Below, in pieces: positions 34,226 through 45,445 of a stretch of DNA of 64,000 nt (positions are counted from its first letter, which is position 1; each line of letters begins with the position of its first letter). The DNA comes from Cricetomys ansorgei (lineage: Eukaryota; Chordata; Mammalia; Rodentia; Nesomyidae): contig JAMJFZ010000320.1 in NCBI GenBank assembly GCA_026225945.1, positions 7,445,001 to 7,509,000 of the forward strand, read 5' to 3'. Below the pieces are notes generated by a model that worked only from the letters and a program-made list of their open reading frames with translations, made no database searches and was not told the origin of the DNA. Both the position numbers and the translations under genes were made by a program.

Positions 34226-34302
34226 CAGGTCAAGTATGTAGCTCAGAGATAGAGCCTTGCCTAACATTTGAGGCCCTAGGTTCCAGTTCACCACAGAAAC
34301 AT
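34226..34302 (+). mobile_element. ID SINE
   Basis: AAGTATGTAGCTCAGAGATA and GGCCCTAGGTTCCAGTTCAC match the A- and B-box halves of ID. Confidence 0.7.
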
Positions 34303-34833
34303 GTATGTACACGCATGCATGCACTCACACAAGCACAGCATGATATCACTCTCAGAACTCTATTAGAATCTAAATTATGGGCCACCTCTTTTGGTGTCCT
34401 GCTCCCAGGAAAGTGTGAGCTCTGTGTTCCTAACAAGAGGCCCTTTTAGGCCTGCCATTGCATGTTGGCTGAATATTGGCCGGAGCTCCCATTTTTACAG
34501 GTTTTGTCCACCTACAGGATGTAGGTTCACCAGCTGCTGTGCTTTCTGAAGCCTTCATGCAGTCTGGATTAGGGATCCGTGAGACGGGGTAAGAGTCTGC
34601 CTGCTGTGCTCTGCTCTGGGCGGGGCAGGCCCTTTGTCAGTAGTTCCTTCCCTATGAGCCCTTATGGAAAACAGTAACTCAGTTGCCTGATGTACCAAAC
34701 AGATGGAAAGTATTCTGAGGGGAGACCTAGCAGAGGCTACTTGTCCCTCGTCACTGTGCAGGCAGCTGCCATGCTCTGTGTGCTGTGTCCTACCTCCCTG
34801 AGGTCCTGTGGAGCTGTGGCCTGGGCACCTGAG

Positions 34834-35167
34834 TGTAGTAGTACGCTGCTGTGGTGACCCAGCAAGGAAGACACTGAGGCATATTCATAGGTGCAAGCCC
34901 TGCCAGACCTCAGCAGAGGGAACCACCATCCTGGCCAGTGCCATACTGGACAGTGGAACTCTGAGCATCTGAGCTCAGGTGTTTTTATTGATACAGAGCT
35001 TCTCAGGTGTCCTACTGATAACACATGCAGATCATAAGCAATCAAACATCTCCCACATAAATCCATCACCTGCAGACAATACAAAATGTCAAGATCTAGG
35101 CAGCCCCTCACCCAACAGTGCACAAAACAATTATTTTATACATAACTAAGAATAAACTTCTACAACA
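34834..35167 (-). repeat. 3' LTR of the intron 2 provirus
   Basis: The LTR reads TGTAGTAG...CTACAACA on the + strand, so its own ends are TG...CA. The minus strand carries AATAAAAACACC and TATAAAAT in LTR spacing. Confidence 0.9.
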
Positions 35168-35558
35168 ATTCCCCCTTTCTTTATAAGCCAATCCCCCCCC
35201 CCCAAAAAAAAATGCTTTATCTCTACAACAAAATTTAATACTACACAGGCAAAACTGTTTATAAGAGGAATAATCACGAGGGTTGCTAATACATAGGACC
35301 AAATGAAACCAAACATCCATCAAGCTTTTTACAATGTATTTGGACAGCAGAAAAACATTATCAATGTTCAGTTACCTGGAATTCACTCATGATTTTCTGG
35401 GCTCCTCCAAAGGGCTCGGATCACTTCTCTACCTTCTGCAGCACACATGTTTGTTATACAGGTTTTGGCTGGCTTCATTCTACTGCTGCTGCTGTTCTTG
35501 GTGATTGTCCCATGGTACTGACATCTTCAGAATGGTGAGGTCTTCTGCTATAACTGGG

Positions 35559-35822
35559 CTGCACTTTCATCAATAACATCTTCTGTGCTCTTTTCATGGT
35601 GCCAAGCCTCAACTTCTCTGTATGACCCCTTCAATCTGGGACTTCTAATGCTCCTGAGGCTGCACCTTCACCAATAGCCTCTCATAGGCTTTCTTCATGG
35701 TGCTAAACCTCAACTTCTTTGCATGACTCCTTCAATCTGGGCCTTCAACTGCTCCTGAGGCTGCACCTTCATTCTCCTGCCTCTCATAGTGCCAAGCCTC
35801 AGTTGCTTTCCATGACCCTTCC
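35559..35822 (-). repeat. About 100-bp tandem repeat inside the provirus, 2.6 copies
   Basis: Copies start at about 35,559, 35,660 and 35,760, each opening GGCTGCAC(C/T)TTCA. Each also carries GGTGC(C/T)AA(G/A)CCTCA; the third is shortened. Together with the polypurine tract and LTR this is non-coding 3' sequence of the provirus. Confidence 0.85.
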
Positions 35823-36666
35823 ATGCCTTCAAAAGCAGCACCACTTGGGTGACTCTTAAAGTACCAAGTTCAGCTACCAACATGAGATACAACCTCAGCC
35901 AGTTCTGGAAGACAGCTTCTGTGTGCTGACACTGAGGAAACACTTTCCAGATTTTAAGATAGAGTCTGGTTTGCAAGGAAAAAAGGTAACCTTGTCTGCA
36001 GGAAGAGTTCTGTCATGGGGTGGTATTCTCATCATCCTGTATGATGAGATGTGTCTTGGCATGATCACCTCACTGGTATCTGGACCACTTGTCTTTCTCA
36101 GGTTTGCAGGAAAAAACAAAAACAAAAAAACTTCTCAGTTTAAGCGGCTTTTCAGCAGAATCTCCGGTTGAAACATTCTGGCGGTTTGGCATTCTCTCTT
36201 ACAACCACTATGGGAAAGCATACACCCTTCTTCATAGATTTCAAATGCATCCTCTTGAGTTTCACGCACACACAATGCAGCTATCAGAAAACTCAGTTTG
36301 TGAAACAGTACGCTACCACCAGTGGCGGGAGGGAGTGTCAGCTCCATGATCAGGAAAAGCAGTTAGAACCTTGCTTTCTCCTGCTCCCAGCTGAACTCTT
36401 TGTCTCTAGGCCTCTACTCTGGCTCTCACCTCAGAGCTTTTTCCCTCATTTATTTATTAATTTCACAGCCTTTTCTCCTCATAGAGGCTTATTTCCTTTC
36501 TCTCTCTCCTCTTCCTTCAGGAGCCTTCAATTAATGTCTTAATTTCTGTCCTCTGGTCTCTGAGCATACTTTACGGGACTCTTTGAGGTCTGGAGTTTCT
36601 TTTTCTTCTCTGTCTCCATGTTGTATGTGGCTGGCATGTGTCAGTGCCCCACGCTGGTATGCCATT

Positions 36667-36994
36667 TGTAGCAGTTCACTGGTATGTCACTCATCAAGAA
36701 AGACAGGGAGGCATATTCATTGGTGCAAGCCCTGCCAGACCTCTGCAGAGGCAACCACCTTCACAGCAAGTGCCGTACTGAACAATGGAAACCCAAGCAT
36801 CTGAGCTTAGATGTTTTTATTGATAGAACTCCTCAGGAGTGCTATTGATAGCACGTGCAGATCATTAGCAATCAGACACCCCCACATAAGTCCCACACCT
36901 GCTGACAATACAAAATGCTAAGACATGGGCAGCCCTTTTCCCAACAGTGCACAAAACAAAAACTAAACACAACTACAAATAAACTTCTACAATG
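36667..36994 (-). repeat. 5' LTR of the intron 2 provirus
   Basis: The LTR aligns over its length with 34,834-35,167, sharing CATATTCAT, GGTGCAAGCCCTGCCAGACC, GTTTTTATTGATA and GTGCACAAAACAA. Its last four bases are AATG in place of AACA. Confidence 0.9.
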
Positions 36995-37489
36995 CCTGAG
37001 TGCCATCCACTCAGTTATAAGCTCAGTCTCACACAGCAGCTACCTAGAAAGTTGGCAGTTATATTTGGAGCACGTGTTAGAAGCACTGAAGAGCTCAGGC
37101 CCTTGCTTGGTTTGAATGTGGAGAAGGTTATCATCATGTCTGCTGACTGGGTCCTGAAGGATTCAATATGGAACAGTACTACTGCAGAATGAGCCAAATA
37201 AAGAATAATCCAGGAGTGGTGAGAGTTAAAATAGGAAGACTAGGAGTTTATTATCCTTAACTACATAGTAAGTTCAAGGCTAGCCCAGCTTCAGTGAGAT
37301 GCTGAAGAAAAAGGAGAGATTGTAAAAATCAGAGTATAGAGTTTAGAATTAGACAGACCTGGACTCATATCTCTGTCATGCCACCAACTAGCTTTGTGAC
37401 ACTGGGCAGGGGGCTCAACCTCTTTGGGCTTCAATTTATTTATTCTTCATCTGTAAAGTTGAGTTAGCAATTCAAATCTGCCCTATAGA

Positions 37490-37666
37490 GGGGCTGGGGA
37501 GATGACTCAGTAGCTAATAAAGATTACTCACTGCTCTTCGGAAGACCCACGTTTGGTTCTCAGCACCCATACTGGCTCCAAACCCCCTGTGTCCAGCTCT
37601 AAGGGATCTATCTCATACCCTCTTCTGGTCTCCATGAGCATCTGCGTATGTACACACAAACTACAT
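37490..37666 (+). mobile_element. B2 SINE
   Basis: GGGGCTGGGGAGATGACTCA, CACTGCTCTTCGGAAGACCC and CATACCCTCTTCTGGTCTCC are B2 wording from head to tail. Confidence 0.88.
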
Positions 37667-37912
37667 TAGGAAGATCTTAAGATTGAGTGGGGTAACACGT
37701 ATAGTATAGTTTCTGGTGTGAACTGAGCACCCTGTCAATATTAGCTGCTGTTTAATGATCTTGAGTATGAGAATCCTGTCCTGCAGGGGCCAGTCTCTGG
37801 CAGATGCCGACCTCAGACACACACATCTTACTCAAAGCAATGGACTTCTTGTACAACCCTGGCGAGACCCACCCTTCAGAGCATCACTGCTGTAGATGAT
37901 GGACCAGCATTT

Positions 37913-38045
37913 GTTTGTTTGTTTTTGTTTTTTGAGACTGGGTTTCTCTCCGTAGCCTTTCTGTCCAGGAACTCTCTCTATAGGCCAGGCTGACCTCTGC
38001 CTCCTGAGTACTGGGATTAAAGGGGTGCCGCCATTGCCCGACTCC
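37913..38045 (-). mobile_element. B1 SINE, minus orientation
   Basis: A TTTG-rich lead precedes GAGACTGGGTTTCTCTCCGT, ATAGGCCAGGCTGACCTCTG and TGAGTACTGGGATTAAAGGG. Confidence 0.9.
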
Positions 38046-38697
38046 AGCAGCATTACTTGATAGGCCACTTTTTCCTCTGACCTTTGTATTTTATTGCCTT
38101 TTGTGTGTATCCCTAAACAGGACATATTTTTTGCTCACATTTGGATTGCAGGTATAGTTTAAAACTGGAGTTTAGATGAATCTTTTGATCTGTTCATATA
38201 TTCATTCATCAAACAGGTTGGGTGGCTGCTGTGTACTAAGAACTGTTGCCTGCTACTCCTAACTGTTGCCTCCTATTCAAACAAAGGATGGAGTTCTGTG
38301 CATTTGTTCACGTGCTTCCTTGGCCCTGGGACTGCCCTTTATGGTCAGTTCCAAAGGAGCAACCCACAGAGAACAGGTTAAGGCAGCTAAAGTCAGGGCC
38401 TTGCATGTTCCTTATTCCAGGAAAGGGGAAGAGAGTCATGTTTTATAGTCATGCCTGCTCCAAAGAACAGATAGAGGTATTGGGGACCTACGTAGCCTAT
38501 TGTCTGTTGAAAAGCTTCCAGAAAATGGGTTTGAGTTTGACTCTGATGGGTCAGGCAGAAGACACCCATGCAAAGTAAGAATGGTTCCCCTTGGTGCAGG
38601 ACTTGTCCTTGAAGGAGCAGGAGCCCCAGAGAAAGAATGAGTAGAGGCCAAGGCCACGAAAGTCACCTTGTTCCCTGTCCTTCCTGTGACACACTGC

Positions 38698-38872
38698 TCT
38701 GGTACCACCTTAGCACTTCCAGATTGCTCTTCCAGAGGTCCTGAGTTTAATTCCCAGCAACCGCATGGTGGCTCACAACCATCTATAATGAGATCAGATG
38801 CCCTCTTCTGGCATACAGGTGTACATGCAGATAGAATACTCATATAAATAAAATAAATAAATCTTTAAAAAA
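38698..38872 (+). mobile_element. B2 SINE, 5' truncated
   Basis: It begins within the element (GATTGCTCTTCCAGAGGTCC) and runs through GGTGGCTCACAACCATCTAT and GATGCCCTCTTCTGGC to an AATAAAATAAATAAAT tail with B2's usual AATAAA signals. Confidence 0.92.
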
Positions 38873-38938
38873 AAGAGGAGGAGGAGGAAGATGAAGATGA
38901 AGAAGAAGAAGAAGAAGAAGAAGCAGAAGCAGCAAGAG
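38873..38938 (+). repeat. Polypurine (GGA)n(GAA)n tract
   Basis: This purine-only run of GGA, GAT and GAA units follows directly on the tail of the B2 element. Confidence 0.9.
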
Positions 38939-39627
38939 ACATACATTCTAGGTCTGCTTCATTGGTGGTGGGTCCGTTGCTGTAGCCAGAGGCTAGAGGA
39001 TGACAGAATCAGGGACAGGATGGGCACTGAACCAGCCTTGCAGGCTCTTACTCCAGCTCCTCAAGCAGTGCTTTCCTCTGGACTTCTGGAACTTGGAATG
39101 GCTATGCTTCTGTCATAGCCAGCATTGGTGCCGGGTCCCAAGGCCACACCCTTCCCATGATCCCTTCAGTAAGAGCCAAAGCTGAGCCCTGAGTCTGCAC
39201 ATGGCTGCCTGCCTCTCTCGCCTCTGTGCTCTGTAGCACTTGTTCCAGTTGGCACTCACAGGCAGCTCTTGAGAGCTGCTCCCATGTGCTGCTTCCTCTT
39301 TCTGGAAAGCTGCTTCTGGCCAGCACTCTGGCTTTTGGCAGGGTCTTCTGCATTCAGCATTTCTCCCTTGGAGTCCAGCGAGGTCCTATGTTGGTACCTT
39401 CTGGTGCACCCAGGGTTTTTCCTTTGTAGTCCTCATCATGCATGTAGCCGCTGTTCTGATGTCCCCTTCCCTCATACATTCATGAGGATGGGATAGTGTC
39501 TGCTCACTCCTTTGTTTACTGACTGAATAACCAGAAGGAGCAGTTTGTACAGGTCTTATTTGTTCTAAAGCAAGCTAAGGCTTTTGATTTGCCTTAGTGT
39601 TGCTCTGTAAATACTGCCTAGACAAAA

Positions 39628-39738
39628 TCTGCCAGGTGTGATGGTACAAACCCATAATCCCTGTAGGCTGAGGCAGAAGGCTCATGAGTTCCAGGACAGC
39701 CTGGGTTACATAATGAGACCCTGTCTAGAGAAACAGTC
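39628..39738 (+). mobile_element. B1-family SINE (PB1D-like)
   Basis: GCCAGGTGTGATGGTACAAA, GTAGGCTGAGGCAGAAGGCT and CATAATGAGACCCTGTCTAG give an old B1 monomer in + orientation, about 110 bases before exon 3. Confidence 0.8.
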
Positions 39739-39845
39739 ACCTCCCTGGCACACATATTCCTTGTGAAGACTGCTGAGGTGGCCTGTTTCAGTGATGACAC
39801 ACACCGACAAAACCGACCTGCTTTGCTCTTCTCTTCTCCATTCAG

Positions 39846-39905
39846 AATGAAATGTGCCTGGCTACTCAGCAACTTTCAAAGCAGCTACTGGCATATGAAA
39901 AACAG
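39846..39905 (+). CDS. Appl2: Appl2 exon 3
   Basis: The 60-base exon between CATTCAG and GTAAGTGG encodes NEMCLATQQLSKQLLAYEKQ (residues 52-71), phase 0 at both ends. It continues the first BAR-domain helix pair. Confidence 0.98.
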
Positions 39906-40345
39906 GTAAGTGGATGGTGCTGTGCTGTGCAGTGCTGTGCTCAGGAACCTAAGCAACCAAAGGTATTCTCCAAAGGTGCCCTGCAGAGAAGTCCCTGTCT
40001 TCTCCTCAGGTCTTCCCTTCTCTCTCTTCCTTTCTTCTTTCCTAGTGGTTTTTCCTTTTATCTTTTCCCACTGATAAATTGTAACTGGGATCATCCCAAA
40101 GCCTCTGTGAGGATTCGTTGAGCTAATCAGCTACTCATGAGGGTTCCTGGTCTCCAGTCAGTACCAGCTGTCAGGACAGAACCCTGGAGATGTCATCCTG
40201 TTCAGACAGAATGGCATGGCTAAGGAGCACTGTTGGTATACCTCTTAGAGGAATTAGAAGCCAGAGTGGGTGGGGTTTGTTTGAGTTTCTGGAGTAGACT
40301 CCTGCATTCATTTAACACTTGGCTTTTTAATTCTCTTTGTCCTAG
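39906..40345 (+). other. Appl2: Appl2 intron 3
   Basis: This 440-base intron runs from GTAAGTGG to TGTCCTAG. It holds no recognised repeat apart from a short GCTGT-rich stretch at its start. Confidence 0.9.
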
Positions 40346-40417
40346 AATTTTGCTCTGGGTAAAGGCGATGAAGAAGTAATTTCTACACTACATTATTTTT
40401 CCAAAGTGGTGGATGAG
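40346..40417 (+). CDS. Appl2: Appl2 exon 4
   Basis: The 72-base exon between TGTCCTAG and GTAAGG encodes NFALGKGDEEVISTLHYF plus SKVVDE (residues 72-95), phase 0. The ALGKGDEEVISTLHYFSKV wording is characteristic of APPL2; the APPL1 counterpart differs at several of these sites. Confidence 0.98.
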
Positions 40418-41117
40418 GTAAGGCATGGAAAATTTTTCTTTATGAACTTTCATTCCTATTTTTGGTCCCCTCTGCATTTTTATAATACTTCCTCATATTT
40501 CTGAGGTTCAGTCCACAACAGACATGGACTTCACAATGTATTTGTGATTTGGAGGGGAAATAGACCACAAGGACTTCTGAGCATTCAGTTTCCTGATTTC
40601 TCAGGCTGTCTTGGTGTGTTTCCAAAGCAGATAGCTGCACACAATAGGAATTCATTCTCTCGAAGTTTTGGAACTCAGAAGACTAGCTCAGGCTATCTGC
40701 AACACTGCAACACTCCTGTGGGGCGTTGGTGGAATCCTCCCTTCCCTCTTGTCAGTTTCTGGTGTGCCATGGCTTGTGGCAACATCCCTCAAGTCTGACT
40801 GTGACTTCATGCGGCCTCCCTACTGCCTGCGCTTCTCCTCTTTTGTCTGTATCTTTTCTTGTAAAGCCAATTGTCATTGAGCTAGGGCCACCTGAAAAAT
40901 TCAGAGTACTTTGATTTTTAAGATCCGTGATTACATTTACAGAGACCCTGTTCCCACATGCTCCTGTGTTCTGTGTTTGAGGTGGATATGTCCTTCGAGG
41001 GGACCCAGTTCAACTGTTACAAAAGATTTCATGCATTTTTTCTTGTAACTATATTGTATTTGTGGGAAACCATTGTTATAGGGAATTGCATAAATCTTAG
41101 TTGTAAAAATCGTAAGT

Positions 41118-41196
41118 GGGCTGGGGATGGAGCTCAGTGGCACAATACCTGCCTAGCCTATGCAAGGCCCTGGGTTTGATTTCAGCATTTTAAAAA
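41118..41196 (+). mobile_element. ID SINE
   Basis: GGGCTGGGGATGGAGCTCAG and CCCTGGGTTTGATTTCAGCA are the A- and B-box halves, with an AAAAAACAAAAC tail. Confidence 0.9.
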
Positions 41197-41877
41197 ACAA
41201 AACAACAATAAGAAATCCTCAGAGCTCCAGTACTGCTGGTGCCAAGAGATCCTTCTGCAACACTGGGCTGTATAATAAGCTCCAGCTTTCAGAGAGTTCG
41301 TCATAGGAAGCATGATGGGGCAAGCAGGAGAGAACTTGCAGTGGCCAGGCACTAGGCCACAGAAGTTCTGGACACTGGCATCCGTACAGAACTGTAGCAG
41401 TTTCATTTCACTCACTCACCACGTCGCCATTCACTCACCAGTGCCAGCCCGCCTACCCTGGTGGGCTTTGTGGAAGGCACTGGAGACACAGTAGCAAACA
41501 GCTCCTCCAGTTCTGAGGTTTTTATTGTGTCCCATCACACGGTGGGACAAAGACAACCAAACTGTTTTCTCCTGCTGTATTTGCAACACCTACATAAAGC
41601 CTAGGGTCCACAAGTTAAGGGCCCAGTCCTATAAAACTGCCCTGACTTCAGATGCCGGTCATAAGCCCCAAGCTTCTGGTTCTTCTGACTGACTGGCTAT
41701 AATTTATTGTTTAATCATTTGTAAAAATTGTTCACAACTTAGGGACTCATGGTTACCAGTTATATTAAGAACTATCACAAAGGACACAGTGACCAGCCAA
41801 ATGCAGTGACTCTTTGGCAAGGTGTGAGAAAGGACAAAACGCTTCCTACCTCTGGGTACACCACTTCCCTGGGTTCA

Positions 41878-42008
41878 GCCGTCTGGAAGCTCTTTCTTTC
41901 TCAGTTAAACCAATCTGGAAACTTCATTACAGACATGCCTAGAGGCTTGTTCTCACATGATTACAAACTTATCAAATTGACAGTCAGGATTAACCATCAT
42001 ATTGCCAC
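41878..42008 (+). repeat. Rodent LTR-like repeat (family B), 3' part
   Basis: CTCAGTTAAACCAATCTGGA, GACATGCCTAGAGGCTTGTT and AATTGACAGTCAGGATTAAC match the end of the family seen at 235-575. Confidence 0.5.
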
Positions 42009-42043
42009 TCCAACTTTAGGGTCTCTTTAAAATATGTCAGACA

Positions 42044-42150
42044 GACCAGTGAGGTGACTCAGTGGGTGAGAACATTTGTCACTAAGCCTGACAACTGGAG
42101 CTCAATCCCATTGTCCTCTGACCCCACAGGTGTGCTGTGGCCTGTACACA
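42044..42150 (+). mobile_element. B3 SINE, founder of the minisatellite
   Basis: The head GTGAGGTGACTCAGTGGGTG, then CACTAAGCCTGACAACTGG, the B-box region GAGCTCAATCCCA and TTGTCCTCTGACCCCACAGG are B3 in order. Its last 30 bases are the first unit of the array that follows. Confidence 0.88.
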
Positions 42151-43290
42151 CACACACTCACACACTGACCCCACAGGTGTGCTGTGGCATGTACACACAC
42201 ACACACACACACACTGACCCCACAGGTGTGCTGTGGCATGTACACACACACACACACACACACACACTGACCCCACAGGTGTGCTGTGGCATGTACACAC
42301 ACACACACACACACGCATACACACACACACACACACACACTGACCCCACAGGTGTGCTGTGGCTTGTATACACACACACATACACACACACACACACTGA
42401 CCCCACAGGTGTGCTGTGGCCTGTACACACACACACACACGCATACATACACACACACACACACACACACACACTGACCCCACAGGTGTGCTGTGGCCTG
42501 TACACACACACACACACACACACACGCATACATACACACACACACACACACTGACCCCACAGGTGTGCTGTGGCATGTACACACACACACACATGCATAC
42601 ACACACACACACACACACACTGACCCCACAGGTGTGCTGTGGCCTGTACACACACACACACACACACACACGCATACATACACACACACACACACACTGA
42701 CCCCACAGGTGTGCTGTGGCTTGTATACACACACACATACACACACACACACACTGACCCCACAGGTGTGCTGTGGCCTGTACACACACACACACACGCA
42801 TACATACACACACACACACACACACACACACTGACCCCACAGGTGTGCTGTGGCCTGTACACACACACACACACACACACACACACTGACCCCACAGGTG
42901 TGCTGTGGCCTGTACACACACACACACACACACACACTGACCCCACAGGTGTGCTGTGGCATGTACACACACACACACACACACTGACCCCACAGGTGTG
43001 CTGTGGCATGTACACACACACACACACACACTGACCCCACAGGTGTGCTGTGGCATGTACACACACACACACACACACACACTGACCCCACAGGTATGCT
43101 GTGGCATGTACACACACACACACATGCATACACACACACACACACACACACTGACCCCACAGGTGTGCTGTGGCCTGTACACACACACACACACACACTG
43201 ACCCCACAGGTGTGCTGTGGCATGTACACACACACACACATGCATACACACACACACACACACACTGACCCCACAGGTGTGCTGTGGCTT

Positions 43291-43327
<37 letters not shown>

Positions 43328-43357
43328 GACCCCACAGGTGTGCTGTGGCCTGTACAC
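42118..43357 (+). repeat. Minisatellite: 21 units of a B3-tail sequence plus (CA)n
   Basis: The array repeats CTGACCCCACAGGTGTGC + TGTGGC(A/C/T)TGTA followed by a CA run. The core starts near 42,119, 42,164, 42,214, 42,268, 42,341, 42,398, 42,474, 42,552, 42,621, 42,698, 42,754, 42,832, 42,886, 42,938, 42,984, 43,032, 43,083, 43,152, 43,200, 43,265 and 43,327. Unit length is 45-78 bases because the CA run varies. Long units have the run broken by GCATACATA, TGCATAC or TATACACACACACATA. The core is almost invariant (one GTATGC at 43,083 and one CGACC at 43,327). Three minus-strand frames of about 425 codons cross it as CVCV/TCGVS repeats and are not genes. Confidence 0.97.
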
Positions 43358-45357
43358 AAACACAGAGTAAATAAGTATAAAAAATATGTCGCAATGGATA
43401 TAGAATATATTTAAAATGTAATTACAGAGCAGCAAAGTAATTTTTTAAAGGTATGAAGAAGTTTTTTTTATTTCCTCCATTCACACAGTTACTAACTGTG
43501 AGTAATAGCACAGGAGGCAGGCGGGATATTTCCACCAACATCTGTCCATAAGCAGAAGAGAGTCATTGAGGAAGTGCGGCTTGTTGTTGGGTACTGTGGC
43601 TCAGATGCCAGGCTCCCTGGGAATCAGTGTGGTTCTCTTGATGGGAATGATCCATGGGTAGTATCAAGGGGTCTGCAGGGTCAGAGTTGTACACAAGCCT
43701 CCTGGTGTCTAGACTAAGCTGCTATCAAATGAGTAGGTATGAGAAGAGAACAGCTTTTGAGGTAGTTTCCTCTCTCTGTACCAAAACCAGGTGAATTTTA
43801 AAGGTGAGCCAGCTGATCCTGGAAAGAGAACAACTGAACAGGCAGGAGAGATGTATGTGACCTATATTTTCAATAGAGTGTCTTGAAATGAGATCTTTCT
43901 TGTGAGTCATTCAGAAATTTCCTCTTGAGTCACAGTGGGCATACAAAGAAGATGCTGCTGTCATTATTCCTGTCAGCATCTTGAAGCCGGGATGGGAGAC
44001 AGACCATATTCTTTGTACTGTCCTCAGCAAAGCTACTGTGGTTAGAAATCATCAGGCTGTGCATCTCTCATGCCCCACAAAAGGTAGATGACGTGAATCC
44101 CCACCCTTAGGAAGAAAACGATCAGACAGGAAGTTTGCCATCCTGATGAGCGTGACCACTTTCCCGCTTGTTCCTGTCAGAGCCCAGAGCCACAGCCAGA
44201 GTATGAGTGCTTGTTGATGTTCAGTTAGCTGTTGATGAGAAACAGAAATCCCTTACTGCAGCCATTCTAGGAAAAAACCCAGCACTCCAACCCCAACAGC
44301 ATTTACTGGCACTGCTGTCTTCATGTATTCCTGTCAGAAGAAAAAGTTGCCATACTTCAGCTGGTCTGAGATAAGGAGACACTAATGGTGTTCCCTTACC
44401 TGGCAAAGGGTTGACCTTAGATCTTTAAACCATGACCCCAGAGGGCAAACCCTAGAGTAGATGGGCGTACATAAGAGTAAGGGCACATATGACTGCTGTC
44501 ACTGTTGAAGGCAGCCTTGCTGACTGCTAACTCCAAAAATGATCTTGAGTTGCTTGCCGCTAGTCACCCGCACTAGGGGCCAGTCTTTTCCACTGGTCAT
44601 CACTGGTGCCCGGTCTGCAGACTCTGGTTTGGGCAGCACTGTGGCATACAGAGCATGCTGTGTCCTGTATTGTGGAGAAATATTGATTTCACTCCTGACC
44701 ATGATTATATCCCAGCTGTGCCGTTCATTTGTGATCTGGATTTAGAGAGTTATTTGCCTGTGGGTAAAATGAGGATTGTAAATAACCCCTAATTCAAAGT
44801 GAGAGTGAAAACCCACGGTGTAGAGCATGGAAAGCTGACACACAGATGGTAGCACTGATGGTATCATCCTGTCTCCTCCATGGATCTCCTGGCCCTCTGC
44901 CGGGTGTAGGGTTGCGCCAACTCCAGTCAGTTTCCGGCAGGCTGGTTTTTCTGGTGTGGCTACAGCCCTTGTGAGTGAGGTTGCTGACAGGCCTGGTAAG
45001 GTGGCAAGCCACAGAGTCCTGCCAGCAAGCTGCATTCAGTGTCAGCCAATGCAGCGTGTGGTCTTTGGGAGGGTGTGGTCCAATCTGAGAATACAGAACT
45101 AGGGTTTACACAGAAAGTAAAGAAGACTGTGAGCCAGAGACGCCTTTAGCAAGCTTCACTGATGCCACAGTCAGAGCCCTGCATTTCATCATCAGACCTC
45201 CAGACCTGTCTCATTCCGTGTTTTATGAGGGTGTGTATTAGAGGTCATTTAGACTAGCTTCTTAGGTATATAGAAGTGTCTGTGGTGATCCCTGCTGAAC
45301 TGAAACCGTATCAGTAATAATATGTGTAATTTCTCAACTAAGTCCTTTTGCTTTCAG

Positions 45358-45445
45358 CTCAATGGTCTCCACACAGAGCTGGCCAAGCAGTTGGCAGATA
45401 CTATGGTTCTACCCATCATACAGTTTCGAGAAAAGGATCTCACAG
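45358..45445 (+). CDS. Appl2: Appl2 exon 5
   Basis: The 88-base exon between GCTTTCAG and GTAAAG encodes residues 96-124, beginning LNGLHTELAKQLADTMVL and ending IIQFREKDLT. One base of a split Glu codon follows (phase 1 end). This is the middle helix of the BAR domain. The track through the intron after it is chance read-through. Confidence 0.98.

Larger units (their letters stand above)
34834..36994 (-). mobile_element. Endogenous retrovirus, short two-LTR provirus (class II), antisense to Appl2
   Basis: Two related LTRs (34,834-35,167 and 36,667-36,994) bracket about 1.5 kb. The whole is flanked by a perfect 6-bp duplication, CCTGAG at 34,828-34,833 and 36,995-37,000. Six bases is the class II (ERVK) length. 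On the minus strand, a polypurine tract AAAGAAAGGGGGAAT abuts the 3' LTR (35,168-35,182). A TGG...GTGGGGC sequence resembling a tRNA-Lys primer site abuts the 5' LTR (36,646-36,664). LTRs carry minus-strand AATAAA; the left one also keeps a TATAAAA. The interior has no recognisable gag, pol or env, so it is a deleted, non-autonomous copy. By eye about one fifth of LTR positions differ, pointing to an old insertion. Confidence 0.92.
25744..39845 (+). other. Appl2: Appl2 intron 2
   Basis: This is the largest intron seen (14.1 kb). It holds many SINEs, several microsatellites and a two-LTR provirus, each listed separately. The parts at 26.1-26.65 kb, 28.43-30.65 kb, 31.70-33.95 kb, 34.3-34.82 kb, 38.05-38.70 kb and 38.94-39.62 kb are unique-looking, with no gene or repeat that I recognise. 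The cluster of + and - frames at 32.5-33.85 kb reflects stop-poor GC-rich sequence, not exons. Confidence 0.9.
40418..45357 (+). other. Appl2: Appl2 intron 4
   Basis: This 4.9-kb intron carries an ID element, part of a family B repeat, a B3 SINE and a large minisatellite grown from it (all listed). The parts at 40.45-41.10 kb, 41.2-41.87 kb and 43.36-45.35 kb hold no gene or repeat that I recognise. Confidence 0.9.

Noticed and set aside
35895..36542. Frames of 76-124 codons between the intron 2 LTRs
   Set aside because: None shows gag, protease, pol or env wording, they overlap on both strands, and the related intron 8 provirus has its coding remnants in quite different sequence.
42118..43357. 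A repeat-spacer pattern that could be mistaken for a CRISPR array
   Set aside because: The 'spacers' are all CA dinucleotide runs rather than unique sequence, there are no cas genes, and the surroundings are mammalian.
42082..43435. Three minus-strand open frames of 425-430 codons with CVCV and TCGVS repeats, and several + strand TH-repeat frames
   Set aside because: They are produced by the CA-rich minisatellite, whose units happen to lack stops in all frames of one strand. Composition is two-residue low complexity and there is no promoter, Kozak context or domain.
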